A DNA stretch of 64,000 nucleotides from Chalara sp. BL73 (taxonomy: Eukaryota > Ascomycota > Leotiomycetes > Helotiales): the NCBI GenBank assembly GCA_918026815.1, contig CAKJVC010000164.1, positions 143,195 through 207,194 of the forward strand, in the 5' to 3' direction. Position 1 is the stretch's first letter, and each line of letters opens with the position of its first letter. Below the pieces are notes generated by a model, which was given only the letters and a program-made list of their open reading frames with translations, was not told where the DNA came from and ran no database searches. Both the position numbers and the translations under genes were made by a program. Shown here piece by piece: positions 44,980-56,900 of this stretch.

Positions 44980-46539
44980 ATGGACGACAAAAAGTACTCC
45001 TACCTACCACTGGGAGCAGCGGAAGATAACATTTTCAGTGTTCGCGTGCTGATATTGGACCCTGCTGTTGAATTTGATGCCACATTACATGGTACACTGG
45101 AAGAAGTCCGGCTGGACAATCAATTCGAGGAGCAATGGCGCCAGCATCGAGGAAGATCATGTAATGCGGTTCCAGGTAGAACCCTTCCGCCTGCTACATT
45201 TCCTACAGAAGAGGACCCCGGGCAGCAATGGAAATACTATGAAGCAGTCTCTTACGCATGGGGCGATCCTTCCGACCGAAACTTCGACAATCTGTTTATT
45301 GATGGCCACCAATTACCCATAAGCAAAAATCTGTTCGAAGCATTGAGGAGGTTCCGACTCCCATCCCGTAAGCGCAGGTTATGGGCTGACGCTGTTTGCA
45401 TAAACCAGGATGATCTTGACGGACGCAATTTTCAGGTAGCGAAGATGCATTTCTGATACAGACATTCAGCTCGCGTCTTGATCTGGTTGGGTGAAGATAC
45501 TCTTGAGCAAGATGGCTACCTATCATTCCAGTTCTTCGAATGGCTCTCTCCATATCTGCAACGCATGGGAAGTTCAAATTTGGATCGGCTTCATTATGGA
45601 GTTTATGAAGAGACCCAGAAAATAGTCAATGACTTCAACGCCGCCGCGGTGTTAACAGAGAAACTGTCTGTTGCTATACTTTATAGCTTTATTACTCGGC
45701 CATGGTTCTCCCGCCGTTGGATCTTGCAGGAAGCGCTGCAGGATGATAGCCAGTTTGTGCAAATGCATTGTGGGTCATCCACCATGCCATGGGAGATTTT
45801 TATCAGGCTAATGAGGGATTGGGCTGTAGGACAGCCTCGATTTCGCAGATCGTTCGCAGCGAGAATCGGGCATGGGCGAGAGAGGCAAACTTTCAGTCTC
45901 TTGCGGTCAATGGTTCTATTCCGCGACTTTCAGTGCCAGGATCCCCGAGATTTTATAGCCGTTTTGGTAAACTTTGAAGAGCCTGGAGCCTTCGAGATAG
46001 ACTATGCACAGAGTGTGGAGGCGAATTATAGGGCATTCGCGGCTAAAATGGTGAGCATGGGCGCTTGTGCCTTTGTGATTGAGTGTGCAGCGAGTCGTCG
46101 ATGCATCGAGAGTGAAACATCAGCGAATGGCTTACCAAGCTGGGTGCCAGATTGGCGGGTTGAAGGCCCCGAGTTTGAGCAGGAACTCTTCAATCCAGAA
46201 GGAACCAGAGATGAGCCTACGACCATCCACATGGACTATTCGTTGGACCTGGAGGGTCACACAGTTAGGGAGTTCACTGAGAATGTTCATGTTAATGATG
46301 CTGTGCCCTTCAAAAGTCTTCTGCGGCCAGATTTCATTCGCCCGAGAGAACGCGATATCGTGATAGAGACATATTTAAAGGTAGCCCGTGCACGGTATGT
46401 GCTGAGATCGCTAGATATGGTGGACCCAGATACCGCAAGAGAAACCCAGATGTTTAGACTCGTGAGTCATTTTATCTCGGACTGGGATGTTTTAATTGTG
46501 CCAATCGCAGGAGCCACCAGAGTGTATAGGATGGCGTAG
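44980..46539 (+). pseudogene. HET-domain gene with one nonsense codon
   Basis: A 520-codon frame from ATG 44980 (MDDKKYSYLPL) has one internal TGA at codon 159 (45454-45456). HET signatures are clear on both sides: YEAVSYAWGDPSD (residues 87-99), RRLWADAVCINQDDLDGRN (132-150), then after the stop YRHSARVLIWLGED and RPWFSRRWILQEAL. In relatives the text runs straight from the CINQ block through RNxQV to YxxAxxVLIWLG, so the stop replaces one residue and is not an intron (an intron here would be about 26 nt or out of frame). Everything downstream is open to TAG 46537-46539. Either a recent null allele or a base error. Confidence 0.78.
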
Positions 46540-46708
46540 TGCCCATTAGAAATTCCGTGATAGTGCTTAAGATACCCAGAGGATGGAATGACTTCAACTT
46601 ACCTTCTTCAAGGGAATTGCCACGGGCTATATGAAAATATATCAATTGCTGTTATACTATTCTTCATTTACTGTCATGTATCTTACACTTTAAGAGGTTC
46701 AGCTCCGC

Positions 46709-47554
46709 CTATTTCCGCAAAGAAGCGCCTGACATCAGGCCCAGCATTCTTTCCCTATCCTCCTTTGTTATGTTCTCATAGTCGCCTTTTCTCGCCTTCT
46801 TGAATCCCCTACTTTCCCATTCCTCGAACTCCTTCACACCAACTCGATGCCACGGTACATTCAAGTCCTTGCTCACGCGATCTTTCCAATATTCCGAGTT
46901 GCCACTTCTCTCTGGTGCCTCTCCGTGTTCGAAGAAAATCGCCTTCATCTTTTCATCTTCCCGTGCACGCCTTTCCAAATGACGCTCCATCCCGTTTACC
47001 ATCGACCTCTTATTATACGCTTTTGGCTTCATCCAGTCCGCCACTTTTTTATAGTCCAGCTCGAAGCCGTACTCATCATATGTAGGGCTGCCATTTGGCC
47101 CTTTATTATAGCAAACATGCAGCGCATGGAAGACATGTAGTTCGTTCTCCAGCACGAACTGTTTATACTCCGCATCCTTCTCCGCAACAGTCTTGCGGAC
47201 CTTCTTCCCCTTGGGGCCCTTGAACGGCAGAATATTAGGCTTACACGAAAAAGAAGTGCGTCGAATGGGTCCAACGCGGCCTGGAGTCGTTATTTTCTTG
47301 GGTTCGGAAGCTGGAGGCGGAGTTGCAGAACGCGCCTCGATCTTCCGAACTGGTGATTCTTCTTTCTTGACGAACTTCTCTTTCTTGGTAGTAGTGTACC
47401 CTTGAGATAGGTCGTGTTCTGCTTTGCGCTTCTTTTTGTTGTCTGCATCCGCGATTGGAGCTTTACCAGGTTGCGCGACGTTGGTTTTGTCTGAAAGCGG
47501 CCCGATAGCAGGATATTGTGCACCTATGCCATGAATTGTTGTAGCCATTTTCAT
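46709..47554 (-). CDS. Orphan basic, probably nuclear protein
   Basis: Single exon, 281 aa (279 aa if the second Met is used). The first 110 residues are low complexity with several Lys/Arg clusters that could be nuclear localisation signals (NKKKRKAEHD, KGPKGKKVRK). The remaining 170 residues are compact and charged: NELHVFHALHVCYNKGPNG, YDEYGFELDYKKVADWMKPK, MVNGMERHLERRARED, WHRVGVKEFEEWESRG. No domain is recognised, and there is no signal peptide. The ordered C-terminal part with balanced composition argues for a real gene. Its 3' end lies 169 bp from that of the HET gene. Confidence 0.65.
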   Translation of the reverse strand: MKMATTIHGIGAQYPAIGPLSDKTNVAQPGKAPIADADNKKKRKAEHDLSQGYTTTKKEKFVKKEESPVRKIEARSATPPPASEPKKITTPGRVGPIRRTSFSCKPNILPFKGPKGKKVRKTVAEKDAEYKQFVLENELHVFHALHVCYNKGPNGSPTYDEYGFELDYKKVADWMKPKAYNKRSMVNGMERHLERRAREDEKMKAIFFEHGEAPERSGNSEYWKDRVSKDLNVPWHRVGVKEFEEWESRGFKKARKGDYENITKEDRERMLGLMSGASLRK

Positions 47555-48113
47555 TCGTGAAACTTTTCAGTCTGAAGAAGCAAATATTCTTAATGCAGAC
47601 TGACTTGATGCGAGGGGCAATTAGTTTAAAAGTACGAGATTAGATTGGTGACCTTTCTGGGTTGTTTACAAATGACATTGGTCTTGGCACATTTGGGTCG
47701 CGAAAACATGTGACTTGCGTGGTACCTTTGTCAACTATGCTGATAAGGAAATAATTCTGAATTAGTGTTTAGATTTTTGCAAGGAAAGGTGCAAGTAGGT
47801 GAAAGGTGAAAGTTATGAAAGTTGATATCAGTTATACCACCTGTTCTCAAACCCCGTCTACGACGATTGAGCATTCTCTGTGCTGACAGAAGGCTCAAAA
47901 TCGAAAAACCACTGTTCATCACCTCCATAATCTCTTGATATAAGAACATCCGGCCCAAAAATCCGTCAAAATTGTCAATTTTGTCTTACAAATATCTACA
48001 TCTGCGTATGCCTTAGACAGCGTGGATGCATAGTACAGAAAACACAACCCAAGTTGGGCGTATTATAATATCCATGAATTATGAACTCCATCAACTCCCT
48101 TCAGTAGCAAGAC
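47555..48113. other. Intergenic, 0.56 kb
   Basis: Promoter side of the 46709 gene and 3' flank of the small secreted protein gene. Nothing recognised. Confidence 0.55.
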
Positions 48114-48956
48114 CTAAGGATCACAAAAATAATCAAACTGCGCGTCACTGCTTGTCAAGACCGGGAAGCTCGTCGCCGTCGCCTTATTCAGCTGAGCATC
48201 ACAATCCTGCTGTTGATTATCGCAGTCATTAACCTTCAGGCCCTGATTTCTCCCCGCTATACAGCAAAGATGTCAGCCAGGTGAAAGCTTTCACGATCTC
48301 AGACCAATCTTATGTTTCCCCTTCAATAGCCCATCTAAACCCAGCCCAGGACATTCCAAGCACAAAACTTCGCTCCTGGATCGCCGAATCCCATAGATCC
48401 TTTCCGCCAAACATGGAACAATCACCACCGTAATACATACTACAGCCTAGGATTGGGATCTGAGGTAAATAAAGAAACTAACATACCATCGCTATTAGCA
48501 AAATCCGCGCACTCGTTCTTCTGCTCGCTACAGCTCCTCGACCACGCAGACGGCAAATCCGGAAACGTAGAAGTCCCAACCTGAAATGGCCTCTTCGAAT
48601 CGCCACTGCTCGTTATGGGCGAGGCCTCTTTCCCGCCTAAGGCTCCCGTGAAAGTCTAAGAGCGTCAGCGAGCTTTCGAGGGTCTTCCAGCGCCTGAGAG
48701 CCTTCATCGCGGGAGCAAAGCCCTTCGCTAGGGATTGGAAACTGGTGGACTGAGAAGGAGAACAGAAAGGAGGCAAGAGCGAGGGGATAGAAGGGGGAAG
48801 AAGTACCTGGAGGTTCGTCGAGTCGGCGCGAGGGATGAGCATCCCCATGCGCATGTTGAGGAGGGAGGAGTCGACCGCGTAGAGATCTGATGCGAGGGAT
48901 GGTGTGAGGAGGGAAGCCATCGCGGCGACTATTGAGAAGATTGTCGATGAACGCAT
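48114..48956 (-). CDS. Small secreted Cys-containing protein
   Basis: Three exons on the minus strand (48956..48807, 48655..48487, 48256..48114) give 153 aa. A signal peptide is clear (MRSSTIFSIVAAMASLLTPSLA, cleavage near SLA/SD). The mature protein has the arrangement TFTGALGG, ITSSGDSKRPFQV, then RSCSEQKNECADFAN, VNDCDNQQQDC and a final DYFCDP. I know this arrangement from small secreted proteins of many filamentous ascomycetes, but no function is assigned to them. The introns are long (151 and 230 nt); their phases (0 and 1) fit. The unspliced frame through intron 1 (to 48528) yields an unrelated tail and is rejected. Likely cell wall or extracellular. Confidence 0.65.
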
Positions 48957-49764
48957 ATTTAGAGTTTTCTAGTTCACAAACTCCAACGGAACTTCTCTTG
49001 ACTATAAACTTGCGGCCCTTGCTTGCTAATTTTGGTGTCGTTCTCCTCGATACAGTGTAGGTATACAGCTCACTATTTTGAAAGTGTCGTATATTGACGA
49101 TTTGTAGTTTGAAGCCGCAACTGTGATGTTATTATTAAAGGTAAATATGAAATGCGAGAAGTGGTGAGGGGGAAATATGTGGTTGAAACCGTGGTTGTAG
49201 GGGTGTCATGCTGTTCTTGGTGATGAAACGTGGATGCGACGAAGGGGCAGATCAATGCGGAGGTCAACAGCGGAACGAAGACTATGATACCGATGATTAT
49301 GAGATGAAAGAGCGAGAAAATATTGGCCGTAAACTTGCAATGCGACTGAACGAGGGAAGGAACAGTCATTGGATTCATCCACAAGAGAACAAACGTATCC
49401 AAAGATTCATCACTATCCCACGCAGTGAAGATGTAGGATGCAGTTGGAAAATACTCCATATTATGCCCTCCCACTCCGTGCACCAGAGCAAAAACAGGCG
49501 CTATCTAATTACTATATACGCTTGCACTCGCGATAAGGTATCGTGCATACTTAAAAGGTTAGGAAATCAATGACCAAAAACATCAGCTAACACCGGTCTC
49601 TAATGCAAATGTCCCTTTCTCCATTCTCCTGTTGAGACGGATGAATGGAGGATCTATTCTCATTCCTGATATGATATCGCAATATAAATCCTTCAGCCAT
49701 ATCATACGTCCTGCCGTTGATCTCTCCAGTGGTGTACCCTCCAGTGGCGTAGAATTTCAATTGT
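48957..49764. other. Intergenic, 0.81 kb
   Basis: Promoter of the small secreted protein gene (minus) and 3' flank of the MID2-like gene (minus). Frames on both strands here are short and unsupported. Confidence 0.55.
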
Positions 49765-50601
49765 CTAGAAGTTGCTTGACACATTCGCATTCTTGCCGTT
49801 CGGGTTGTGGTACTGATCTAGCGTAGCGGTAAACGGGCTCGGCATGCTTCCTGCATCACTCGTCTTCTCCAATCCGTGCGAGCTTCCTCCGCGATATGGT
49901 CCCATCAAGTCATCTCCCTCTTCCTCGCTCTTCTTGCGTCCCCAGATTCTCCATGCTACAAAGAATAGAGCTCCAAGCACGATAGCACCGACAATTCCGA
50001 CCACAACGCCGATGACTGTTTTTTTGGTGGATGAGGACATGCCAGAACTTGTCGACTCTGAGCCTTTGCCTGAACCACTGCTGCTGGCGCTCGCTGCTGG
50101 CACATCTGTGGTGGTGGTATAGGATGTTTCTTGTGGAACTCCATCGATGGTTGTGGTGACTTTAACCACGAATGTACTCTGGCTCATTGAGGTGTCCGAT
50201 GAGCTATCTGAGCTCTCTGTCGATGACGGAGCCGGGGTACTCGTACTGCTTCCACCTGAAGTTGAAGTTCCACTTGTGTTTGACTGTGGTCTCTCGGAAC
50301 TAGTAGGGGTTGTGGAAGACCGTGATGAAGTGGGTGATGGTGTAGAGGTAGGTGGTGTGGTCGTAGGCTCGTCCGAAGTGTTAGATTCTGTGCTCGATGT
50401 AGGTGTGCTTGATGTGCTGGTCACAGTTGTGGGCCTCTCCGAAGTGATAGCATCAGCAATGTCGTCTAGGATTCCACCGTTACTGCTATCCTGTCGGCGA
50501 GCAACTCCATCTTGTCGTAGCAGATCAAACAAGCTCGCGTGTGTGATGGCGAAGAGGAGGGCAAAGATGGAGATTAAGCGTAGATTAAGCCGCGAATACA
50601 T
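49765..50601 (-). CDS. MID2/WSC-like cell-wall stress sensor
   Basis: Single exon, 278 aa. Signal peptide at residues 1-22 (MYSRLNLRLISIFALLFAITHA); a Ser/Thr-rich ectodomain (about 55-190) suited to heavy O-mannosylation; one transmembrane helix (195-220, VIGVVVGIVGAIVLGALFF) followed by a basic stop-transfer WGRKKSEEE; and a cytosolic tail ending HNPNGKNANVSSNF. This plan is that of MID2-type sensors, which signal wall stress through Rho1 to the MAP kinase cascade that activates Rlm1. There is no WSC cysteine domain, so it is MID2-like and not WSC-type. The Rlm1-type factor lies 11 kb away in this window. Confidence 0.75.
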   Translation of the reverse strand: MYSRLNLRLISIFALLFAITHASLFDLLRQDGVARRQDSSNGGILDDIADAITSERPTTVTSTSSTPTSSTESNTSDEPTTTPPTSTPSPTSSRSSTTPTSSERPQSNTSGTSTSGGSSTSTPAPSSTESSDSSSDTSMSQSTFVVKVTTTIDGVPQETSYTTTTDVPAASASSSGSGKGSESTSSGMSSSTKKTVIGVVVGIVGAIVLGALFFVAWRIWGRKKSEEEGDDLMGPYRGGSSHGLEKTSDAGSMPSPFTATLDQYHNPNGKNANVSSNF

Positions 50602-53600
50602 GGCGAAAGTATGTGATGGTGGATGAAGGAAGAAAGAGAAAGGTTGTGGTTGTGGTGGGTGTGTGTGTTGGTTGCCCCTTAGATCTCGTATTCCAATTTT
50701 TAGGGATTATGCATCAGCGGGAGTGACCGGGTACAAAGGAGTCACGTATATGAAGGCCGCGGATTAAGTTGTGAGCGAATGGAAAGTGGAAAGAGAAAAG
50801 ATTGACAAGTGTCTCACACGACGGTGAGTGGAGTGTAACGAGTGAATGGAATGTAAGAAAGGAAGCGGATGTGGTGAAAGGGTCGATTAAAAAGTGGTGA
50901 GTATGGGTTTGTGACAAAGAACTGTGGACGCATCAGCAACATAGGTAGGGGGCAGGCGTCGATTATTTTCAAGGCGTGTGTTTATAAAATGGTACGGTCA
51001 ATGTTATGGGCAGTCGAATGGAAGGGAAGCCAAGCCTTTGACAAAGGGCCAATAAGACCAATTGGTTGGGGTCGAGATAGCTTAGGGCAACAGGTGGGTA
51101 TTTATTCTCCTCTTTCGAGTCACACCCCTTCGTCCCCTAAATATCAGCCAATAGTGTTGTCGCCCGCACGGCCTCGTATCTATTTTCAAAACATGAGAGA
51201 AAAACAACATTCGAGTGTTACCCACAGCACCGAGTCAAAAAAGAATGATCATCCAGCTTCTTCTCCTTCCCCATCTTCGGTTAAGGGCACAGAAAAGACC
51301 CTGATACACCAATTGCCAGCGAATGACGTTGGAAAAGCATGTAAGGCATCCAGGGATGAACTTGCTTTCTGTCCCAACCCGGATGTTTATACTGATCAAG
51401 GGTCCTCGACTGAAGATCTGTACCAAGCGAACGTCATGCGATCTTAGGGATCGGTTTGATGGCTACGATACCTTTCCCTTCGGAGTCGTGCACGTCTAAA
51501 GGGTTCCGAGCTCGTGCAATAGTGATGTCGTTGGGTAAATCACGAAACTTAGCACATGTATTCGCGCTTCATGCTTCCTGTGGCGTGGTCGAGCATGTTG
51601 AACAGTTTTGGCTTAACCCAATCGAGTATCCTTCAAATACCAATCGCGCCACACGTGGCTTACGTTTTTTGGACACAGTTGTCAGTCTAAATGATGGCTA
51701 CCCGCAGACTGAAGCAATTTATTCCTGTTTGGACTGGAGATGATCAATGTTGTTGATCTCTCCCGTAAGTGGCAGAAACATGTGATCAGTATAAAGGACA
51801 CGGCTATCTCGGGTGGCTTTGGCAGTGCATGTTTCACGGTGCCACTATGGGCATCGTTTCCTTTGGAATGCGGAGTGCAGAGAGCATGACTTTCCCGTCC
51901 ACGAGTTAAGACTCATACGAACGCCAGTGCCTGTGCTAGACTGATTTCTGCTTGCGGAGAATGCTCAGACCTTTCAACTTAGCCTCAGCTTTTTTCTTAC
52001 AATGCCGTCTCTTTTCCATTTGTATAAGCAATGCCAAGTCCAACCTCTCATTACGTTGTCTAAAGTATGGACAATATATGTTCCGCTAAATGAATATCTT
52101 TAAAGTTTGGAAATATCACACAATGCGTACCAACAACTTGTAACTCTATTATTCTTTGATGATGTCGGGCACGTGCTATGCCTCGACAGGGGTTGCACCT
52201 GGTTGATGGTTGGCAATCACCATCGTCGAAGAAAGTTAGAATTTCCCTGCATATATGCTATTCTATGGTGATAAAGAGTTTGGAGAATAGTTCAAATGCA
52301 TAACAACCAATATAAAAGGCTCTGGTCCTGGACTGAACCATTCACGTGGAACGATGGGAGATATCGCCTTGGCGTATTTCTGTCTTGGCAGGCCAGAATG
52401 CTCAAAGCTTTCATTTCAATGGATAGCCATTCACACAACATAGCTTATTTCATCGCGCCATCTCATCTTCTGGAAATTGCTCTTGGTGCGCCTGGTTAGA
52501 TAGAGCAAGACCTCCCGACACCTAAAGAACTTGTGAAAGTTGCCATGGCCCTGTCCCCTATCTCCCACATTTACGCACATCTATAGTCTAGATTATCACA
52601 TACAAGATCTGCCAGCTGGCCTGGATTCGAACAGGATGGGAATCCAATCTTTCGGCCAATACTATATGAGCCACGATGGTGCTTGATACAGGCGTTTCCG
52701 TTGTGATCAGTATATGCACTACAGGACCTCATGTCTAGTCATGTCATAATATTAGTTCGTGATCAATTAATCCGACCATTATATCAGGGGTATATACCCA
52801 CGATTATAGTTGATTTTACGCTGCCGTTTGTTTCGTTAACCGCAAGGGCGGCGATTGCAAATATCGGTGTAATAGTTTGGGGTGTTCCAAAATTTGTGAA
52901 ATTGCCAAACGTAATCATTTATTTTAACTAGCATAGTTTTAGCTATTTACCTTTTCTTGCATAGTATGATAGATGAGCTTTATTTTATTTTTCTAGCTAA
53001 ACGAATATACTTCAAATATTAATCTGTTGTGTTGTGCATGTGAATTCAATAAGGTGTAGATATAGTGCTTGTTAAACCGTAAATCCATGGTGGTTGAATT
53101 GGCTCCAAATACCAACCCAAACTTAATTTGTACAGAAGTGCACAAGAGCAATGTGGTCCTCAACAATTCTTTTATAAGCTCTACATCATTGCATGGCCAA
53201 TACAGTTGTTGTGTCTTCTGCAATTTATAGTACTTTATTCTTTCTCCTAAAGCAATGCAGGACTTTCTCTGCTAGATAATGAGCTTATTGAGCATCGAAA
53301 TCAAATGACATAGCCGAGAAGAATAGCCAAGAGAGCAGTCTATGTCGCGGCCCAAGTCCCTTGATAGTCCGAAAGGAAGTCGACTCTTCTCTCATAGTAC
53401 CCATCCCTACCTCACGTTAAAGCAGATGAAGCTTCTGCCTTCATGTTTTCTTGCTAAGGTGACAGCTCTATTTCCCAAACCCACATCATAAGCCTCAAAA
53501 GTTGCCGAAGGAGGACTCAAAGTATGCATTATATCTTTCGGGAATGGCCTCTTCGCAGTGCCGGGGAAGCAGAATTCTTCCTTGCAAATGCCCAATTCAA

Positions 53601-53985
53601 ATTTATACCATGATGCAGGACATCGAGCACGCACGAGGCCAAGAAGAGGACGGGGTTTGAAGCAAGGCGAGACGATGGTGATAGAAGCCGATTTATCTGA
53701 TGGCCGAGAGCAGAAGAGACCGGAATTGCGAGTGGTTTGAGCATTCTCTCTCTGTAAGGCTTGGGGTGAAGGGCTGTTTCCCCTTGCTTTCGGGCCAGAG
53801 GGTAGTCCGCCTACCCCGCATCCCCGCTTACAATCCAAGCCAGAGGCACCACATCTAGTACAAGGTAACGTGAAAGCTTCAGGCATATCTCAGCGAACTT
53901 CTTGTGATGTGTAACCACATACTTTGTGTAGTGTAACAAGACCAAAGGCCACCATTTTCTATCATCGACTCAGAGCGTTGACGCG
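50602..53985. other. Intergenic, 3.4 kb
   Basis: Contains the MID2-like promoter and the upstream region of TAF1. An 84-codon frame (51193-51447, MREKQHSSVTHSTES) and a minus-strand frame of 159 codons (53407-53886, two CxxC-like pairs near its start) are possible but unsupported genes. No acidic TAF1 N-terminal exon could be found here. Confidence 0.45.
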
Positions 53986-56900
53986 ATGGGTATGCGATGC
54001 ATTCTCAAATACCCCACTATTCCCGCACCAGCAGAATCAATCGAGGAGCTGATCCAACAGTCATATCCAGGTTTTGAGAAAGGCACAATATTGGACTTTA
54101 ACAAGTACTTGGGTCCTCGGCCAGCACATTGGATCCCAAAGACTCCAGCGAAGCCTCCGCGCGCATTAGCACCAACAAAGGTCAGCCTTGATATTGCTCC
54201 TGACCACGAGAAGTTGTTTCGTACTGCTGGCCCGGCACAATCAGATAAGCGCAAGCGGCAAGCAGAGGCTGAAGCCAAAGGCCTAGTTGCAATAGTTGAG
54301 GACTTTTTCGAAGACGCTAGTGACGAGGGCGACTTTGATTACTCCTTGCCTCCTATGGATGAGAAAATAAAAAACTCTTCTGTTACATGGCGGGATCTGG
54401 AGGTTATTATTGCGGATTGGGACAACGTTTTGAATAAGCAGCCAGAGGTTGTACATGAAGTGGAGGTCGAGGATGAGCCTATGGACGATTGGGATCGAGA
54501 TATTTTAGGATATTCGTCGAAGCAGAAGAAGACTGTTCATGCGGAACCCGACCTCTTCAACATTCCTCACTACGCTGCCCCTTCGTTTGACAATTTCTGG
54601 GAGGATACAATGAGACTTGGAAAGCGCTCAAGACTCGATGTTGACGATCCTAACCTTCTTCTCGAGAGGGTCGACTACGACCATGCGCCCAAACGTCAAC
54701 GTGCTCCTGGTGGCGCAATCAAACGGGGATGGCCTCTATCAAGTCGCGCTTCAATTACTCCAATGATGAGGCATATGACGCACTCAAAGAGAATCATTCG
54801 CACAAAGTTCGAGCTGCGTTGGGTAATATCACGGTAGAACACAGCTTCCCAGCTCTCAAGTTACAATGGCCATACTATAGGACCAAGCTCAGTGCCCGAG
54901 ATGCTCGTTCTTGGCATCGCCCAGCTGCTAAATTTCAGAGTATGATAAAGCATGATATTCGTTTCAGTAAGCCGGAAGTAACAAAGAAGCGGAAAACCAT
55001 GAGCCACATGTCGACGCAAGAAGCTTTCAAGACCACCAAAGACCTCACTCTTGGTGATCACTATGCAGCTGCTACATTGTTTGAGTACAGCGAAGAATAT
55101 CCCACAGTATTATCAAGTTTTGGCATGGGGAATCGTGTCATTAATTACTATAGGCGTAAGAATGCCGATGATCTAGAGCGGCCCCAAGTAGATGACAAGG
55201 TCGGCGAGACCACAGTGCTGCTTCCAGAGGACCAGTCTCCGTTTTCAAAGTTTGGAATGGTTGATCCAGGCGAGACTGTTCGTGTTATTCACAATGCAAT
55301 GTATCGGGCGCCCATCTACAAGCATGAACCGAAGAGCACCGACTTCCTTGTAATTCGAAGTCACACTGCCAGCAAGGGCTTCACTTGGTATTTGCGTAAT
55401 ATAGACAATCTCTTTGTTGTTGGACAGCAGTTGCCACTTCAGGAAGTCCCGAGGGTCGGATCAAGAAGGCATACCAATGCTGCTAAATACCGGCTGAGAA
55501 TGTTTGCTTACAGGCGAATCAGACATCATCCATCTGGAGGTGTTGATCTTCATGAAATGATCGCTCACATTCCAGGCTCAACAGATCAGACAAATCGACA
55601 AAAGCTCAAAGAATTTCTCAAATATGACAAGAATGACAAGCTCTGGAAAATGAGAGATGGTCAAGCGGTTCCTGATACTGCGCAAATTCGTGCAATGATT
55701 AGTCCAGAAGATCTCTGTCTTATTGAAGCGATGCAGGTAGGCGAGCAGCATCTTGTTGATTCTGGCTACGAGATTGGAAAGAACGAAGATGATGACGAAA
55801 ATGATGACAATAATGATAAGAAGTCTACGGAACAGCGATTGGCCCCTTGGTGGACCACCAAAAATTTTATTGAGGCGGCTAGTGGTAAGGCTATGCTCTC
55901 TCTCCATGGTGAGGGAGACCCTACAGGTTGCGGTCTTGGAATCAGTATGCTCAAAACCTCCATGAAAGGAGGTTATCAAGGAGAGACCAAAGGCCCCAAC
56001 GCAACCTCGGGAGCGGCCATGTCGGCCGCAGAGAAGAAGGCAAACGGGGTCATACCTACAACGTGGCAAAGCAGAACGAGGCCTACGAAAGTGCGATCCG
56101 CACGATCTGGGAGCGACAGAAGGCCAATTTATCCCAGCAAATGGAAATCGAAGAGAATGACCTTGAGCGCGAACAGGCTGAGGAAGATGAGAGGCTCGGT
56201 GCTATGGTTCATGATTCAAAGCCTTCTCAAGCATTTGATGACTCTGCCAGCCAATTTAGCATTGGGGATCAACATCAAAGCAATGTGGAGATGCGAATTA
56301 CACGCACTACTTTAACCGCGTTGGGCCAGCCTGAGGAGACTTACGAGGTGGTTACTGATCCTCGAGTATGGAAGGAGTATATCAGACGTCGTCGTGCTCT
56401 TGACAAAAACCAAGAGTTAGCATACCATTCTATCACGTGATGTTTTGATACTAACTAGATGGCAGTATCTACAAGGTCAAGGAAACAGGAGATCCAGACG
56501 CCGATCGAGAGGCGGCAAATGAGTTAGTAGCTTGACATACTGCCAATTTTATCATACTGACACTTATTAGAATGAAGAAAGAATTGGAGCGCCTCGAGCG
56601 TAACAAAGAGCGACGACTGGCTCGCGAGCGGGCGAAGGAAAATAAGGCTGCCCGGGCTGTTTCTGTCACTGGCGACGGTGATGTCGGGTCTCCATCTTCT
56701 ACACCGCTTCCAAGCACCGAGGGAAAGAATAGCCGGCTCACAACACGAAAGTGCGCCAACTGCGGCCAAACTGGTCATATCAAGACCAACAAAAGTTGTG
56801 CCCCAATTATGTTGCTCCACCTCCGAAGAACCGCCCACGCAAGGCTGAGTAGCTTGTTGCGTCCGACAGCCTTTCACGCGATGCGATCTCAAGCAGTAGT

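Noticed and set aside
45430..45465. Small intron removing the stop in the HET gene at 44980
   Set aside because: Possible GT-AG pairs give introns under 40 nt and shift the downstream HET frame.
48528..48806. Unspliced continuation of the small secreted protein to 48528
   Set aside because: It loses all the conserved Cys motifs, which are recovered by splicing to 48655.
50911..51447. 178-codon plus-strand frame upstream of the MID2-like gene
   Set aside because: No recognisable feature. The part from 51193 is the only reasonable candidate but has nothing to support it.
52610..52690. tRNA-like T-loop (GTTCGAATCC on the minus strand)
   Set aside because: The T stem does not pair over five bases and no acceptor or anticodon stem could be formed.
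53407..53886. 159-codon minus-strand frame before TAF1
   Set aside because: Cys pairs near its start are suggestive, but composition is irregular and there is no family resemblance. It could also overlap the TAF1 promoter.
54720..54732. Programmed frameshift in TAF1
   Set aside because: The codon phase over CAAACGGGG differs from the second site at 56041 and neither has a standard slippery heptamer; a missing G is simpler.
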